A stretch of DNA of 64,000 nt from Puccinia triticina (lineage: Eukaryota > Basidiomycota > Pucciniomycetes > Pucciniales > Pucciniaceae). Position 1 is the stretch's first letter. The number at the start of each line of letters is the position of its first letter. Of the stretch, positions 36,873-50,400 are shown piece by piece. Made by a program: the position numbers and the translations under genes. The notes beneath the pieces are model-generated. The model had not been told where the DNA came from and searched no databases. It was given only the letters and a program-made list of their open reading frames with translations. Location: NCBI RefSeq assembly GCF_026914185.1, contig NC_070572.1, forward strand, positions 3,410,001-3,474,000. Reading direction: 5' to 3'.

Positions 36873-37263
36873 TCAGAGTGTAAATGGGTCGGGCCAACCC
36901 AAAACCGACCCAAGACCTGTTGGGTTTTGGGTTGGGTTTGGGCACATTCTTAAAGAAAATGACATGACCCAAACCCGACCCAACCCAACTTGTAAAATTG
37001 TTGGGTTGGGTTCGGGCAGCCTATTTCCTAATCGGATCAGCCTGCAACCCAACTATGACGCCTCCAACAGTCAAGTTGGGGGCTTTTGGTGCCTAAGAGG
37101 TTGGGTCAACCCAAGACCCAAACCAACCCAAAATAGTATGACATTGGGTTGGGTTCAGGCAGCATATTTCAAAATCTGCCCCGACCCAACCCGACCTGCG
37201 CTAAATGTTGGGTTGGGCTTGGGCGCTGTTTTTCAACCCAAACCCAACCCGTTTACACCCTGA
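36873..37263. mobile_element. Complete hAT-type MITE with GGGTTGGG repeats
   Basis: A 391-bp element with ends TCAGAGTGTAAATGGGTCGG and the complement of TCAGGGTGTAAACGGGTTGG. The interior is packed with GGGTTGGG and CCCAACCC words in both orientations. It is flanked by GATTTGCC (36865-36872) and GATTGGCC (37264-37271), an 8-bp duplication with one mismatch. CAG-type tips and 8-bp duplications are typical of hAT elements. It has no coding capacity. Confidence 0.85.
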
Positions 37264-37271
37264 GATTGGCC

Positions 37272-38658
37272 TACTGGTGGAATATGTTTTATTGGATTAC
37301 CTCTCCAATCTGATACACCAATATGAATAAAATTAAATCATGTATTGGGTGAGCAATCAAATGCTTGGTATCACCAATAAAATCTGCATATTGGAACAAT
37401 TGCAGTGTTGGTACTCTGCAAACATCACCCTGATGCAATAGCAGAGCGGCATTGGCAGACTACAGACCCAGTTGTAGTGGATGGTGGAGACAAATGGGAG
37501 GTGGATAAGACTCTGGACTGTCAGCATGAAGTGTCTTCCCCCTCTGGAAGGGGCAGACACTTCAACACCTTGTCAGTTGAAACATATTTGGGCAAAAGAG
37601 AAATTTGTGGGAACTGGAAGCAAATCTGAAGAACTGCAGAGAACAACAGGCAATGGAAAATTCCCACTGGAAGATAGGGCCGATTAGGCAGTTTCAAATT
37701 CTTCCCACCAAACAAGTGGAACTGCTCACCCAAAAAGTTGATGATGCCATAAAAGCCCTAGCTTAACAAAGCCACTCAAACAGAGTTTGGTCCTGTGTGG
37801 AGCCCTCTCTGTAGGAGAGGCTTATGAGACTTGAGTTCTCTCTCACATCAAGCAGGAGCAGAAAGTATCTGCTACACAACAAGCCAAAAATGATAAAAGA
37901 AAACTGAATTGACAGAATGTTAGGTTCTGCCCTTGGGAAAAATTTGAGCCACTCAATTGTCTTGTGGCTGGAAAAATGATTGCCAGAGTCACAAACTGGT
38001 GGATCCCCATTTGGAACACTTCATTTTTGGAAAAATTATTCAAGGTCAACCAACGGTGATAGAGAAATTCCAAGCAGACTAAAATTGTAGGGACAGTGAT
38101 GTAGCATAAGGTACTTTTGGGTCAGTTTTGTGGAGAGGCTAGGGGAGGACCTCGCAGCCAACCGAACTTCCTGCTCCCGCTCAAAATTTGCAATAATACA
38201 GCAAGTCTCTCCCTGCGGGAGGGGCAGCTTCGCCGCCAGCCACAGCGAGCCTCCCACTACGGGGACTTGTGTTAAGTTAGATACAAGCCCCTCTATCTGA
38301 GGCTTGCTCCGCGACAGGTGCCCGGTGGTGTTTCACTCGCCTCACTCTGAAACGAGGGGCTTGTGTTAAGCTAGGCCTAATTACGCACTGGATAACAATT
38401 TCCGGTAGTTGCCAGCTGATTGCCCGACTGAATGAAATGGGGTGTTTCATTTTCATGTAGCTTTCCTCGATGCTTGCGACTATATAGCTGGACTATTTCA
38501 ACGTCGGGAATATTCTAACTTGTTTGTAAATTAGATGATGCTGAGACAAGCAAACTGGAGTGATCAAAGATCTGCAATGGAGAAGTGTGGTTTTTCTGTG
38601 CATATTCTCTTTTGGATTTTTTTTAAAGCAGAATCGGATATATTTTTAAGTTTAAAAT
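37272..38658. other. Intergenic repeat-rich stretch before ferrochelatase
   Basis: No recognisable gene. A hairpin (AAGTGTCTTCC / GGCAGACACTT-like) lies near 37530-37562. The words CCTAGCTTAACA near 37757 and its complement near 38375 could be ends of another small element, and GGGG.CTTGTGTTAAG occurs twice near 38262 and 38353. The last 150 bp are probably the ferrochelatase 3' UTR. Confidence 0.35.
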
Positions 38659-40057
<1,399 letters not shown>

Positions 40058-40744
40058 GACAGGTGAAGAAGGCCAAGGTTGGTAATACGGGAATATGTAT
40101 GCATCGATCGAGTCATCCGGGTTCCGATTGGTTGGACAAATTGCTTATGTAAGCCGGATGCCATCTCCGATTCTCCTGCAGTCGCCCTGGAGGCCAAACC
40201 TAACACAAGTCCCTCCCGTGCTGGCGGGGTCCGATTTGCGCCTCCTCGGAAAGGCTGTTAAGCTCACCTGCAGAGCGTACAGGGAGACCCTCCTTGGAGA
40301 CATCCGCTAGCCATTCGACTTCACATGGTCCTGGGTCTGGATCTTTTGGGCGCTTTTTTGGATGTTCATACTTCTCAACAGACCAGATCTGCAGACTCAA
40401 AGGCACAAACGAGCTAGACCAGTTCTAATGTCGGCTCCAGGGTGGTTCCCGGCAACGCTAGCGTACTTTGGGACGACTTGGGGACATTACATGGGTCAGA
40501 TGAACTGACGAGTCGCAAGGTTTATATATGCAGCATAGCACTTTGATTAAGGAATGGTAATTGATCAAGATGATACAAACGGCTAGAAATCCAGACAAGC
40601 CAATGTAAACATCAGAATGGGGATGCAAAGAATTAAAACTACTATAAGGGGCTTAACTATTAATAGAAGGAAGACAAGTAAAAATGATAGTTAGTTTCAA
40701 GAGGTTGTAATGAGGGCTGTAGCAACAAACGTACCTCAATGACA
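40058..40744. other. Intergenic stretch between ferrochelatase and secreted protein
   Basis: A 68-codon frame on the - strand (40200-40406, starting MPLSLQIWSVEKYEHPKKRP) has a possible donor CAG|GTGAGC inside it and could be part of a small gene, but I recognise nothing and cannot find a second exon. The region must hold the ferrochelatase promoter. Confidence 0.35.
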
Positions 40745-41572
40745 TCAGAGGAGACTGCCGAGGCTGGCAGGGCTAGGAAGACCTGATGAAAGCTTGCTGA
40801 TGCCTGGAACGGAGCTGATCAAAGGGAGACTGCTGAAGCTCGGGACGGAGCTGATCAGAGGGAGACTGCTGAAGCTCGGGACGGAGCTGATCAAAGGAAG
40901 ACTGCTGAAGCTCGGGAGAGAGCTGATCAAAGGCAGTTTGCTAAGGCTGGGGAGGCTGCTGGCACCGGGGATTGATCCGACGAGCGGGAGCGAATTGACG
41001 GTAGAATCGCGCTTCAAGAGGGAGGTGAGTCCGACGGGCAGAGCAGCGACCGGCGCAGACTTGTGGAGACCACCGCTCAGCCCGCCGACCTGGGAGGTGA
41101 GAGCTTGAGTAACCGGCAAGATCGATCCCACGCTTCCTAGAACAGACATGACTTGGACACCGTTCGCAACACTTCCGAGAGTGTCAAGGACCATAAGTCC
41201 TTGACGGCGTCGTAGGGAGCCAACGATACCACCGAGGGGGCCTTCAGAGCTGAGGAGTCCTTCGTCACCAACTAGGTCCACTTCGGAGAGCACATCGCCG
41301 TCGGCCGAGACGTCAAGAAGATTGCCAGTTAAGTTGCCGGTGACCGGGTGCAAGGTGTTTGAGACAGTGTCGACCAATTGGCCGTCGTTTCCTAGGAGGG
41401 GAAGGCTTCCAAGACCTAAAACTGGGAGCGACTGGATCTCGCCAGCTGAAAAACGACAAACCAGTCAGTCAAAGACATCCAGTGGCACGCTGGCAAGCGC
41501 CGTGAGAACATCGAGTCCACTCGACTTACCAAGCATTATAGCAACAGACACGAATAAACAGGAGACGCGCAT
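40745..41572 (-). CDS. Small secreted protein with SLPLISSVPSFS repeats and dibasic sites
   Basis: Two exons (41572-41530, 41445-40745) give an exact 247-residue frame. It opens MRVSCLFVSVAIMLG, a signal peptide-like start, followed by AGEIQSLPVLGLGSLPLL. The body is rich in Leu, Ser, Gly and Val. Near the C-terminus SSLPLISSVPSF-type units of about 12 residues repeat at least three times in tandem (FSSLPLISSVPS), degenerating on both sides. LRRRQG and LLKRDS are candidate Kex2 cleavage sites that would split the protein into three pieces. There are almost no cysteines. No family recognised; surface, cell-wall or effector roles are all possible. The gene is transcribed in the same direction as ferrochelatase, with no functional link implied. 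Confidence 0.75.
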
Positions 41573-42745
41573 ATTAACGGTAGTGACGGTCTACGAGTTG
41601 GGGTGACTGATAAGAAAATCGAAGGTGGCTGGGCAAAAGGAGTGTATGGATGTTGTTGCCCAAAAAGATTAGTTGTGTTTTAACAAATATTAATGTAGGA
41701 ATCAAGTCGAGAAATCGGAAGTGGTATGGGGGACAATAGCTCTGGCTGGGGATGCCTGTCCTTATACCACTGCTTTGCAGCATCATCCTCACGTCCAGGG
41801 CAAGTGATTCTGTCTCAATCGCGGGCCGTCTGGAGACTCTGCAGTGCTGCACGCACGCGCGTGAGTCCGGGTCTTTTGATGATCTTAGGCCATGACTAAC
41901 AACGGACGCGGATTTACTTGAACCTTCATCGGAGCTCACTTATTTTCGGCTTGGGTCGACAAGCCGAGCCAGATTAGTCGAAATCATCCTGACCGGCGAT
42001 GGATTTTTTGACGAATGAAGTAAGTCTGTTTCTTGTGAGACGGGTGATGTCGAAATCATCGGAGGCAGTCAGCTCCTTCTCGTCCTCTTGCTGAAGTGGG
42101 AATAATCAGTGAGCCATCTGGCTACGTGAGTGAATTGGTCCCTCTGAAGGAAGACTTCAGAGCTGGGTGGTGCTCCGATTGCCCTCCTTCTCGCTGCTCG
42201 GCTCCCAATACCCACTTAAGAATGCTCCGCTCTAGCACGGTTAATGTTGCTCGCTTCTCAGGACCTCCTGATACGTCCACCACAATATTAAACCGGCTTC
42301 TCGAACTAAAATGTCTCCGGCTTTGTTGATCCAACTAACCCACATGCGATAAGGCTCGGCGTATGAATCGGATTGATACCTCTGTTACACCTTGCGACTG
42401 TCCTTTGCACTCACGGCTTTACATGAGCTTCTTGGGCTCACTTACACGGTCACCTTCACTAATCAGTCGATTGAAGCAACTGAAGTTACAAGAGCACATA
42501 TTCTTACAATCTTGTTTTTAATTTCAAAATGAAGAACTTGAAGAACTCGTGTATGATGTGCCAGTAGGTTACAAGAGAGAAATGGATTCGAGCCGGGTCG
42601 ACACAACCTTCCATGAATTCGGCACTATCATTGTGGTGTGCAAAGTCATCAAGTCGGCAAATCCGTACCTCATAAATAGAGCTTATCAGGTCCGCGGGAT
42701 TTATCAAACACCTGAGTTTGCGATAATCCAGAGGCCAATTGAGCT
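41573..42745. other. Intergenic stretch with no recognised gene
   Basis: Only short frames of unlikely coding value on both strands (for example 42122-42334 on the - strand). It should include the promoter of the secreted protein and the 3' end of the methyltransferase gene. Confidence 0.35.
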
Positions 42746-44138
42746 TTAAATGCGAGTGACCGACCAATATAACCACAACACCTTTCTGCTTCCGTGGATA
42801 TACTCGTATTGAGTCTCCTCCTGCGACTCTCTCATTTCCGTGACTATCTTGACCGCAGAGGAATCGAAGATCTTTTCCCAAAAGGCTCTCCAGGACTTGA
42901 AAGGATGATCATTGCCATAATTGCAAAATTTGTGACGCAGAACTTCAGTACATATCTCATCTTGTTTGCTGAAAATGGTGAGGAGTATGCACTATCCTTA
43001 CCTCTGCAGAGTGGCCGTACCAGTGTGCTTCCGCGGCGTAAGGTCTATAGTGATATGAAGTTTTGGGTTTCAAAGGTTAACCGGCCTGAGACGCGCATGC
43101 CACAACTGGGAGGGGTGACGAAAGCGAGACGAACAGTTTTTGGATTCCCGCATTTTCACTTCCGCGCTGTAACCCAAAGATTGAGCTACCGGGTTGGTTC
43201 GAGAGCAATCGAGCAAGGCAAGCGCCCAGGCGCTCTTGGTCTTTTTGCCCGAACAGGTGGAACATGAAGTCTGCAGAGATAATCGTGGCCCGCCCTTTCA
43301 AGCTGTTGAGGTCCTTCAACGAGAACAGGTCCAGTGTGCCCTCGAGGGACCCCGGCGGCTCATGGGGATCAAACACTTCGGCGTTGAAAATGTCACCGAT
43401 GAAGTAAGGAATAGGCTGATCAACGTCGCCAAAGAGCTCATTGCCCAACTCGATCATACCTACGTATCAAGACGATCGGGAGGTAATGAGTTCTTGAGCC
43501 GGCAGGGACAAGTTATGGATTTTATGGAGAAGAATTGGTAGGTGCACTCACCAGGTAGAACATCGATTGCCAACACGTTCTCCCGCTTCCACCCGTCATG
43601 AACAACTTGCCTCAAATCAGATCCCACTTCGTATATCCAGACGAACCCAACAAAACGTGGTGAAAATCACGATATTTCAATAGCCAATACACCACTGCAA
43701 CCAAAAGCTCACCGTTGGCTCCGAAATCCACAAAGATCTGTTGCGGAACGGTCTGGTTTTTGGCAGATTGGATAACGTCCTGGTACATAGGATGGTGTAC
43801 TAACTTCCCTCTGACGAAGTCGAAATCTGTCCATGTCAGGATCAAGATGGGCAGGAAGTACAGGGAAACAGAATGACGATAGCAAGCGTCAATTATATGT
43901 TGCCGGGGGCGGGAAGAATGATGCGTTGAAAGGTCCACCAACTCCAGACACAGGGGAAAGGGAATAGCTCGTATATTTTTTCCTGGATACGGCATAAGTG
44001 CAGCTTCAATTTTCCATCGTCCTGAATTCCCGTTTTGGCCTTGAAGAAGTCCAACTGCTTAGACAGGGATGGGTCATCAAGAGGGTAAACCGGCTTGCTA
44101 CCCGCAGGAGGGGAGGGCAATTTCAGGATAATAGACAT
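42746..44138 (-). CDS. SAM-dependent methyltransferase-like protein (fungal family)
   Basis: Multi-exon gene starting MSIILKLPSPPAGSKPVYPL at 44138 and ending LYWSVTRI and TAA at 42746-42748. The order of motifs is that of a fungal class I methyltransferase family: FFKAKTGIQDDGKLKLHLCR, YELFPFPCV, YQDVI, then QQIFVDFGAN as the SAM-binding motif I, spliced to a segment reading DLRQVVHDGWKRENVLAIDV (motif II acid), then FIELGNELFGD, YFIGDIFN, GRATIISADFMFHLFGQKDQ and LACLARLLSNQPGSSIFGLQ. The C-terminal exon holds SWRAFWEKIFDS. Motif I reads DFGAN, where the usual form is DLGC or DxGxG, so activity is likely but unproved. The substrate is unknown; homologues occur near secondary-metabolite genes in other fungi, but no such cluster is seen here. 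Confidence 0.8.
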
Positions 44139-45005
44139 CTGATTCTGGGTGAAGTTCGACTGCTTCGCAAAGATCTACGGCTTGGCAACTACGCCCGTTT
44201 TTATATTTAGGAACAAATCATCGCAGAGGCTTCTTCTGCGGACATTCCAATAGCTATTTAACAGTTCAACGGGCTGGCTTGGTATCATCCAACACGTCGA
44301 GAACAGGGGCACGAGGTCACAACAAACCCTCTGAAAGTTTGCGTGCACCGGATGAAAGCTCGGGATTGTCGGAGTTCATGACACCGCAACCATATCCCAA
44401 TCACATCGATCATCTATAAATAGTTTGTTTACTCATCCGCCAAATGGTTGGCTCGGCAGAGGAGAGCATTTTTAGTGTTCGCGCCTGTCCCCTCGGCTTT
44501 ACTTTTGATCGAAATCGCTTGACTCTGTCCACTCTATAGAACTCACGGAGCCTCACGCAGCGGCAGAGTCCATCGATGCGAAATGTTTTTTTTAGATTCT
44601 CGCGGCATCCTGATATGGTTGAAGTAACAATCGATTGGAGGGTGCCCCGCAAAACACAGTGTTTGGCAGGAGCGTGGCAAAGGATACGAAGATAGAAACC
44701 TATGCAGTGGTCGGGTCGACTCCCGGTGACCAGCTGCAAAATCAGGCTTTATGAATGCTGTTTCTCATCTTAAGTTTACAACATCTTAATTATCCAACTA
44801 GGCCTCAAATATGTCATTATGATGCAATCTTTGCACCCTCGGGCGCGCGATGTATGATACAGCTAACACTTACAAGCTTGCGGAAATACACTCTTTTTTT
44901 ACCGCGCACATATTTTTCCCCTCCCCCCCGAAAAATGCATCCCCCTGCCCCCGGACCTGAGTCCATCTGGGGCAGATCCGATCGGAGATTTCTCCAGGAA
45001 ACGTG
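44139..45005. other. Intergenic stretch with no recognised gene
   Basis: No supported coding sequence. A C-rich run (CCCCTCCCCCCC) lies near 44930. It should include the methyltransferase promoter and the syntaxin 3' UTR. Confidence 0.35.
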
Positions 45006-46339
45006 TCACGCTAAGATCTGAAAATTGTTGTAAAGACAAAAAGTAATGAGCATGAGGCCGAACAAAACCAGGGATGAGAGAGAAAGAAGCTCACAGCAAT
45101 CAAGATTATGGACAAGACAATCACGAAGATGATTAGCAAACACAACATCTTTTTGCCAGATTTCTTTTGATATTCGTGGGCCTGATTTAGTTCCGTGACA
45201 GCACCGCTCATGTCGTTATTGATACGATGGACATTGCTTTCAATATTATCTTTTGTTGATGTTCGCAGTCGATTATAAGATCAGATACAGATCAGAGGAG
45301 TTGCGTGTGGAGCTTGGAGTGAGTTGAAGGAAGGTGGAGCTGTGAAATGGCCTAAACCTACCGATATTACCGCCTTGTTCTTGAACTATTGTTCCTAAAT
45401 CCCGAAATATCTGATTCAATTCATTGATACCTACTTCGATTTCTCTGATTTCATTCTCCCTCTCCTCAATTAACGCCTCTTGATATTCCACCTCGTAGTC
45501 TGGTACGACCTCCTCCCCGTCTTGCTGTCGTTGAGCTGGTTTCTGGAGTTGCTGCTGGAGCTGTTGCTGTGGTTGAAACTGCGGTCTTGTTTCTGATAGT
45601 TCATGACTTTCCGGTTCAGTGTCTTGACTGGCCATCCTCGCATGTTTCCTAGTTTGATTTTATGAGGACACCGTGGAAACTAATTAGGACTTCATTTCGC
45701 TCGTCGACTTTTAATTTCATCTAGCAACGACAAGAGCGTACGAAGAAGATACCACATTCGATGATTTCACCCGGTCGACAAATTGCTTCTGTCGTTCGAC
45801 CGAAAGCCTTGACACTCGTTGAAATGCTTGTATCGAACTCGCATAATCTCTAGAAACCTTTTGTTGTTCGATTTTCTACAAAGATAGATCAATTGCGAGA
45901 TTTAGTGTGCGAATGGGTTAACTCTTTAAGAAAATCTGATGATCATCTTTGCAGCTGTAGTCCGCTTACATATGAGTCCGTCACCTGCCAACTAGCTAGT
46001 TTTTTCGCATCTGCCGATGAATTTTTGATGAATTCCCTCGTCGATTCTGTCAAGTCATGTCTTTGGGGTGTTCATCACGGAAAGAACAAAATTGTAAGGG
46101 CAGATGATATTATGAGAGTATGTATACAGCTCTACCAAACAGTTGATCAGAAATCCGTACAGCTTCTTACGGATGTCGCTTGTATCTCTCGAGCTTCCCA
46201 GGAGGTCGATAAGTTTTTGCAAACCCGAGACGTTGCTGTTGATTCGGAAAATATGGGTGGAGACCTTGTTGGCCAAATTTTGAAAGTCTTGGTCTACAAC
46301 CGGTCCTACATGACCACCGGTTTTGAAAAAAAGAGACAT
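45006..46339 (-). CDS. PEP12: Qa-SNARE, Pep12/syntaxin-7-like endosomal t-SNARE
   Basis: A tail-anchored SNARE that drives fusion at endosomes and vacuole. The start MSLFFKTGGHVGPVVDQDFQ (46339) leads into the Habc domain: ISTHIFRINSNVSGLQ-like sequence, LIDLLGSSRDTSDIRKKL, then after an intron HDLTESTREFIKNSSADAKK, and KIEQQKVSRDYASSIQAFQR. A Gln-rich linker precedes the SNARE helix: ALIEERENEIREIEVGINEL, LNQIFRDLGTIVQEQG with the zero-layer Gln, spliced to SNVHRINNDMSGAVTELN. The tail anchor is KKMLCLLIIFVIVLSIILIA. Splicing a last donor (GCT|GTGAGC) to ATCTTAGCGTGA ends the protein ILA at 45006; without that intron the frame would read on to 45011 with a longer hydrophilic tail, which is less likely. 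At least six exons. The + strand frame at 45893-46345 is only its antisense. Confidence 0.93.
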
Positions 46340-47400
46340 ATGTGAGTATTTCAGCGCTTTTGTCGAAGTAGAAACACTGGAAGGCCAGGAGTTGAAACTG
46401 AGGATCTCACTGACCACCAGGAAGAGGGTCCGCAAGTGGCGCTCGTTCGTTGAGTCCCCTTTCAAGATCGTTGAAGGACATCGTCCACAAGTTTTGGAGT
46501 GTGTTGGTGATGATAGGGAAGATTCAGTTGGATCCCGCTGGGTTTCTGGAGTTGGTCTGGATCGGCGTGAGTGGTGGTGGTACACTGGTAAATCGGGCTG
46601 GTTGCGTCGCATCGGTGATGCGGGTCAAGCTCAGCAAAGGATCCAGTCCCCCGGGGACTCCGGGGGGCTTGTCGCATCGAATCAAGGGCGAGCGCCGGAC
46701 CCGCTCACACCTGAGCCGCCGCCGGGATAGCCCCTCTATCAGACCGGCCCGAGAGCCCAAGATGCGAAAGAGACACCCGCAAAAGGAGACAACCAATGAG
46801 CATAAATTACGGGGACAAAACGCAGCGCGCCGATCATTTCGAGAATCAAGTACAGGTACACACAAACAACAAACGCTTCAAGGAGGTACTACGAACTGCT
46901 ATCTATGCACATAAATTATATATAACTGTATATGTAAATATGTATGTATATCTAGAGAAAGAAAACAAACTGGACCGTGTCGGCGTCGGCGTGGCCGACC
47001 AAAGAACGTAAAGATGGGTGTGTATTATCTGCTCATTTAAAACAAGTTCATGTGGCCGGAAGCAGGAGTGATTATGTACAGAAAGGATGCGCTGTATGGA
47101 AGAGAGGCTCGTCTAGAGAGAAAGAGGGGCGGGAGCGGTTCATACGGATGTGTGTATATATGTCTATGTGTCTACCGGCCCCGCTCCCGGGCCGTCATGC
47201 GTATGTAAGATCTAAAGAGAGAGAGAGAAAGAGACGTGTGAAGGCCGAGGACCTGTCGTAAGAAATGGACAACCCAAAAGAAGAGACGATGGTGGCGGAC
47301 AGATATAAGGGGAGGGAAGAAAAGATCCGGGGAAGGGAGAGGGGACGGCGGGATGTGGAGGTGCGGAGGGGGGAGCGAAGGATGGGGGATGGGGGCAGAG
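46340..47400. other. Intergenic stretch between syntaxin and Ssk1
   Basis: Open frames exist on both strands (for example 46450-46914 +), but none resembles a known protein, and their composition follows the local GC content. An AT-rich TATATA-like stretch lies at about 46915-46960. The purine-rich part near 47210-47400 is probably the Ssk1 3' UTR. Confidence 0.35.
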
Positions 47401-50400
47401 CTAGTCCGTAGTGGCTGGGGCGTCCTGTGACGTGTCAGGATCGAGGGCAGGGCTCAAGGGCGTGTCGCCGTGCTGAGGCACGCTCGGGTCCACGGGGGAC
47501 CGAAGGGGAGGGATGAGGGGGTCGAAGGCGGGGAAGGAGTCGAAGCGTTCCGGGGTCGGGATCTGGAGCGAGATGGTGGGCCGGGCGGGGTCGAGGATGT
47601 CTGGGGTAGTCGAGATCGGGATGGCTTCGTTGAGGACAATGGTCGACGGGCGGGGAGAGACCTCAGGCGGCGGGTCTCCGGCCTCGCCGCCGGGCGCTTC
47701 GGCGCGCTTCGGCAGGCGGCCCTCGTCCTCCGTCCCGGAACGCTCGCTGGCGTGCTCGAGCGAGTCTCGGGCCGACGAGCTCGGGTCGGGAAGCGAGGAA
47801 GGCTCGCCCAAGCGGGCCTTTTCGCGCAGCTGGGTTCCGCGGGCCTTGTCGGAGCTCAGATAGAGATGGTCGGCGACTTCCTTAGCCTTCCTCTGAGCGA
47901 GCGAGCCCGTGAAGGACAGAATAGGCTTCTCGCCGACGGGGCCGGGACCGAATCCGGGCGCCGAGGTCGAGTTGGCTGTTCCAGTCCCGGCGGGAGGCGG
48001 AAGGGCGAAGCTGGAGGCGGAGACGGGCAGGGAGCGGTTGAGCGGGTTGGAGGAGGCGATGTTCGGGTGGGAGAAGCCCGAGAGCCAGGCCATGGATCCC
48101 CACTCCAACAGCTTCTTCTCCAGCCAAGCTAGCGAGACCGGCTTCGTCAGGAAATCGTTGCAGCCCGCCGCCAGGGCGACCTCCCGATCCACATCCAACG
48201 ACGAGGCCGTCAAGGCCACTATGATCACTGACACATTGTGTGGCGTCATCCGCCCCGTCGTCGTGTTCGGCACCACCAGCGACGGCGGCGTGTTCCCTCC
48301 TACCGCGGGTGGCGTATTCGCAAACGCATTGATGTTCACCGACCGCTCGGCTTCTCTGATCTCCTTCGTGGCCTCGATCCCATCCTTCACCGGTAATTGC
48401 AAATCCATCTACCATCGTCCGAAAAAAAAAATCATTCTGAGGTTAGTCACCGGAAAATCGCAGCATGTCCAGAGTAGGATGGATGGATTACGGACCAGGA
48501 CGAGATGGAAGCTCCCAGTCCTCCATTTATCGACCGCTTCTTGACCGTTCATAGCGACGTCGAATTTGACAGACTTTTTGCGCATAAAGGTGGTGAGGAT
48601 AGTCTGATTGATCCTGTTATCTGTAGAAGATATCGACAGGAGTCTTAAGTATCTCTCTCTCTCTCTCAAAAATAAAGGACAAGCTGAAGAGAGGGGGGTA
48701 TACATACCTTCGACGATGAGGACGTTGATCGGCGGGACAAGCGCCGTGGTCGGTTTCCTGGAGACCCTTCTCCTTCCGAGCCGATTAGCCATCATCGAGT
48801 CGCCTACGGAGGCTCTCCTCCTATTATTAGCGGCCAAAGCGCTGACGGATTTGGAGAGGGCGACGCCGGGGATCTCGTTGATGCCCAAGCCGGACGAGGA
48901 GGTCTTGCTATTGGGCTCGTCGGGTGGGGCAGCGACGAGGGGGGGCCGATGGGTGAGGATGGGGGGCGAGTTCTGGGAGGAGCGCGACTTGGCGAGCGAC
49001 AGGGGTTCGTTGTTGTTGTTGTTGTTGTTGGAGGCCATCGGGCGCCGACGCGGGGAGGGCAGCGTGACGGAGATCGACGTGGGCAGGTTGGCGGGGATAG
49101 AGGGCATCCTGAGCATGGGCAATGGGCGCGGATTCAGCAGGATTTGTTGCTGCTCTTTCGTCAATGGTGTCAGCCCCGTCTGGACCACATTCGGCGTCAC
49201 CGGCGCCGTGCTCGGCGACGGCGTTTGGACCGCCGACTGGAGCGATGAGCCCGAGCTTTGCCGCTGTTGGTTGGCCGCATACAGGCCTTCTGGAAACGGG
49301 AGCGAAGGCGTCCGGGGCGAAATCGCTTCGTATTGAGCCAGTGCGATCGCGTGCGGGAACGCAGTATCGGGCGGGTCTCCCAAGATGGTGGTGGTGCTCA
49401 GGTTGTTACTTCGAGCTGATTGACCAAGTGGATTCTGGGTCTGGGTCTGGGTCTGGTTCTGGTTCTGGTTCTGGTTCGAGAGAGTAGAGGTCTCACTCTT
49501 GGTGGTTGGATCATTCGAGCCGGCGTTTGAGAGGGACGAGGGCGAGCGGGTCCTAGCTGAGCCCTCAGCACTAGCCATGACCTGCTGGGCGAGCGTCATG
49601 GGCTCGGAATTATTAGGGTCAGCACTGATCATTTCGCGGAGCATCGGCCGACTGGAGCTGTTTCGTCCCTCGAGCTTCAGTTTGCTACTGGTTAATCCGC
49701 TCGTGTGGGAGCTTTGGAGAGCGCCATGGATCGAGTGATTGAACAGCTCGTTTCTCAGCCGATTGGAAGACCCAGAGTGGTGGAAAAACATCGCTTGAGG
49801 TCGGCCATCGGGCGATTGTAAGACCACACCCGTACTCGAGCTGCCTCCGTTCTCGGTTGCAGCTTTGGAAAAGTACTCGAGAGCTTCGTTGGAGAGCAAG
49901 GCCGGCGAGGGCACACCAGGTGTCCCCGGGGCAGTACCAGGAGTGCGTAAGCCGGGTGGAGTCAGGTTTTGGATGGATGGTTGCCGAGCCAGGCTTGAGT
50001 TTTCATTGCCCTGGTTTGCCTCATTCTTGAGGTGATTTTCGGCAGCTGTATCGAAGTCGGTCACGCCGAGGTAGTTGGCTGGGCTAGGCCTACCTAGTTG
50101 ACTGCTGCCCAGGGGATGAGAGGTCGAGTTGAGGTAGTGGGGTGTACCAGGGCTGGAGGGTGAAGTGGCGATTGGGACAAATTGAGGCTCGGTGATAGGT
50201 CGACTGAGTGCGGTGTGTAGAGCGGTCAGAATTCTGCGGGGTCCGATCGGCTTGGGGATGACGAGAATATCGGGGATGGAGGCCCACTGGACCCCATTAA
50301 GATGCTTGCGCACGATATCTTGAACTTTCCTGAAGTTGGAGATACTAGTGAAATGGATGACAGAGGTGTGGATCGGTTTGGGGGGTGGCTCGAACCGCTC

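Larger units (their letters stand above)
27851..37227 (+). repeat. Direct tandem duplication, copy B (9,377 bp)
   Basis: Second copy of the segment at 18493-27850, same orientation and directly abutting it. It is 19 bp longer overall, mainly because of one more minisatellite unit. Its right end continues into the intact tip of the hAT-type MITE, so copy B keeps the ancestral right flank and copy A the ancestral left flank. Confidence 0.97.

Noticed and set aside
36873..37263. Interstitial telomere array suggested by CCCAACCC words
   Set aside because: The words occur in both orientations inside an element with inverted ends and an 8-bp target duplication, so it is a MITE.
37757..38382. Possible further MITE between CCTAGCTTAACA words
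   Set aside because: The ends match only for about 17 bp with a gap and no target duplication could be found.
40200..40406. 68-codon - strand frame as a small gene
   Set aside because: No recognisable product, no convincing second exon and a splice donor inside it; left as a note only.
45893..46345. 150-codon + strand frame
   Set aside because: It is the exact antisense of the syntaxin exons, whose - strand translation shows clear Habc motifs.
47470..48132. 220-codon + strand frame rich in Gly and Arg
   Set aside because: Shadow of the GC-rich Ssk1 last exon, which carries the receiver motifs on the other strand.
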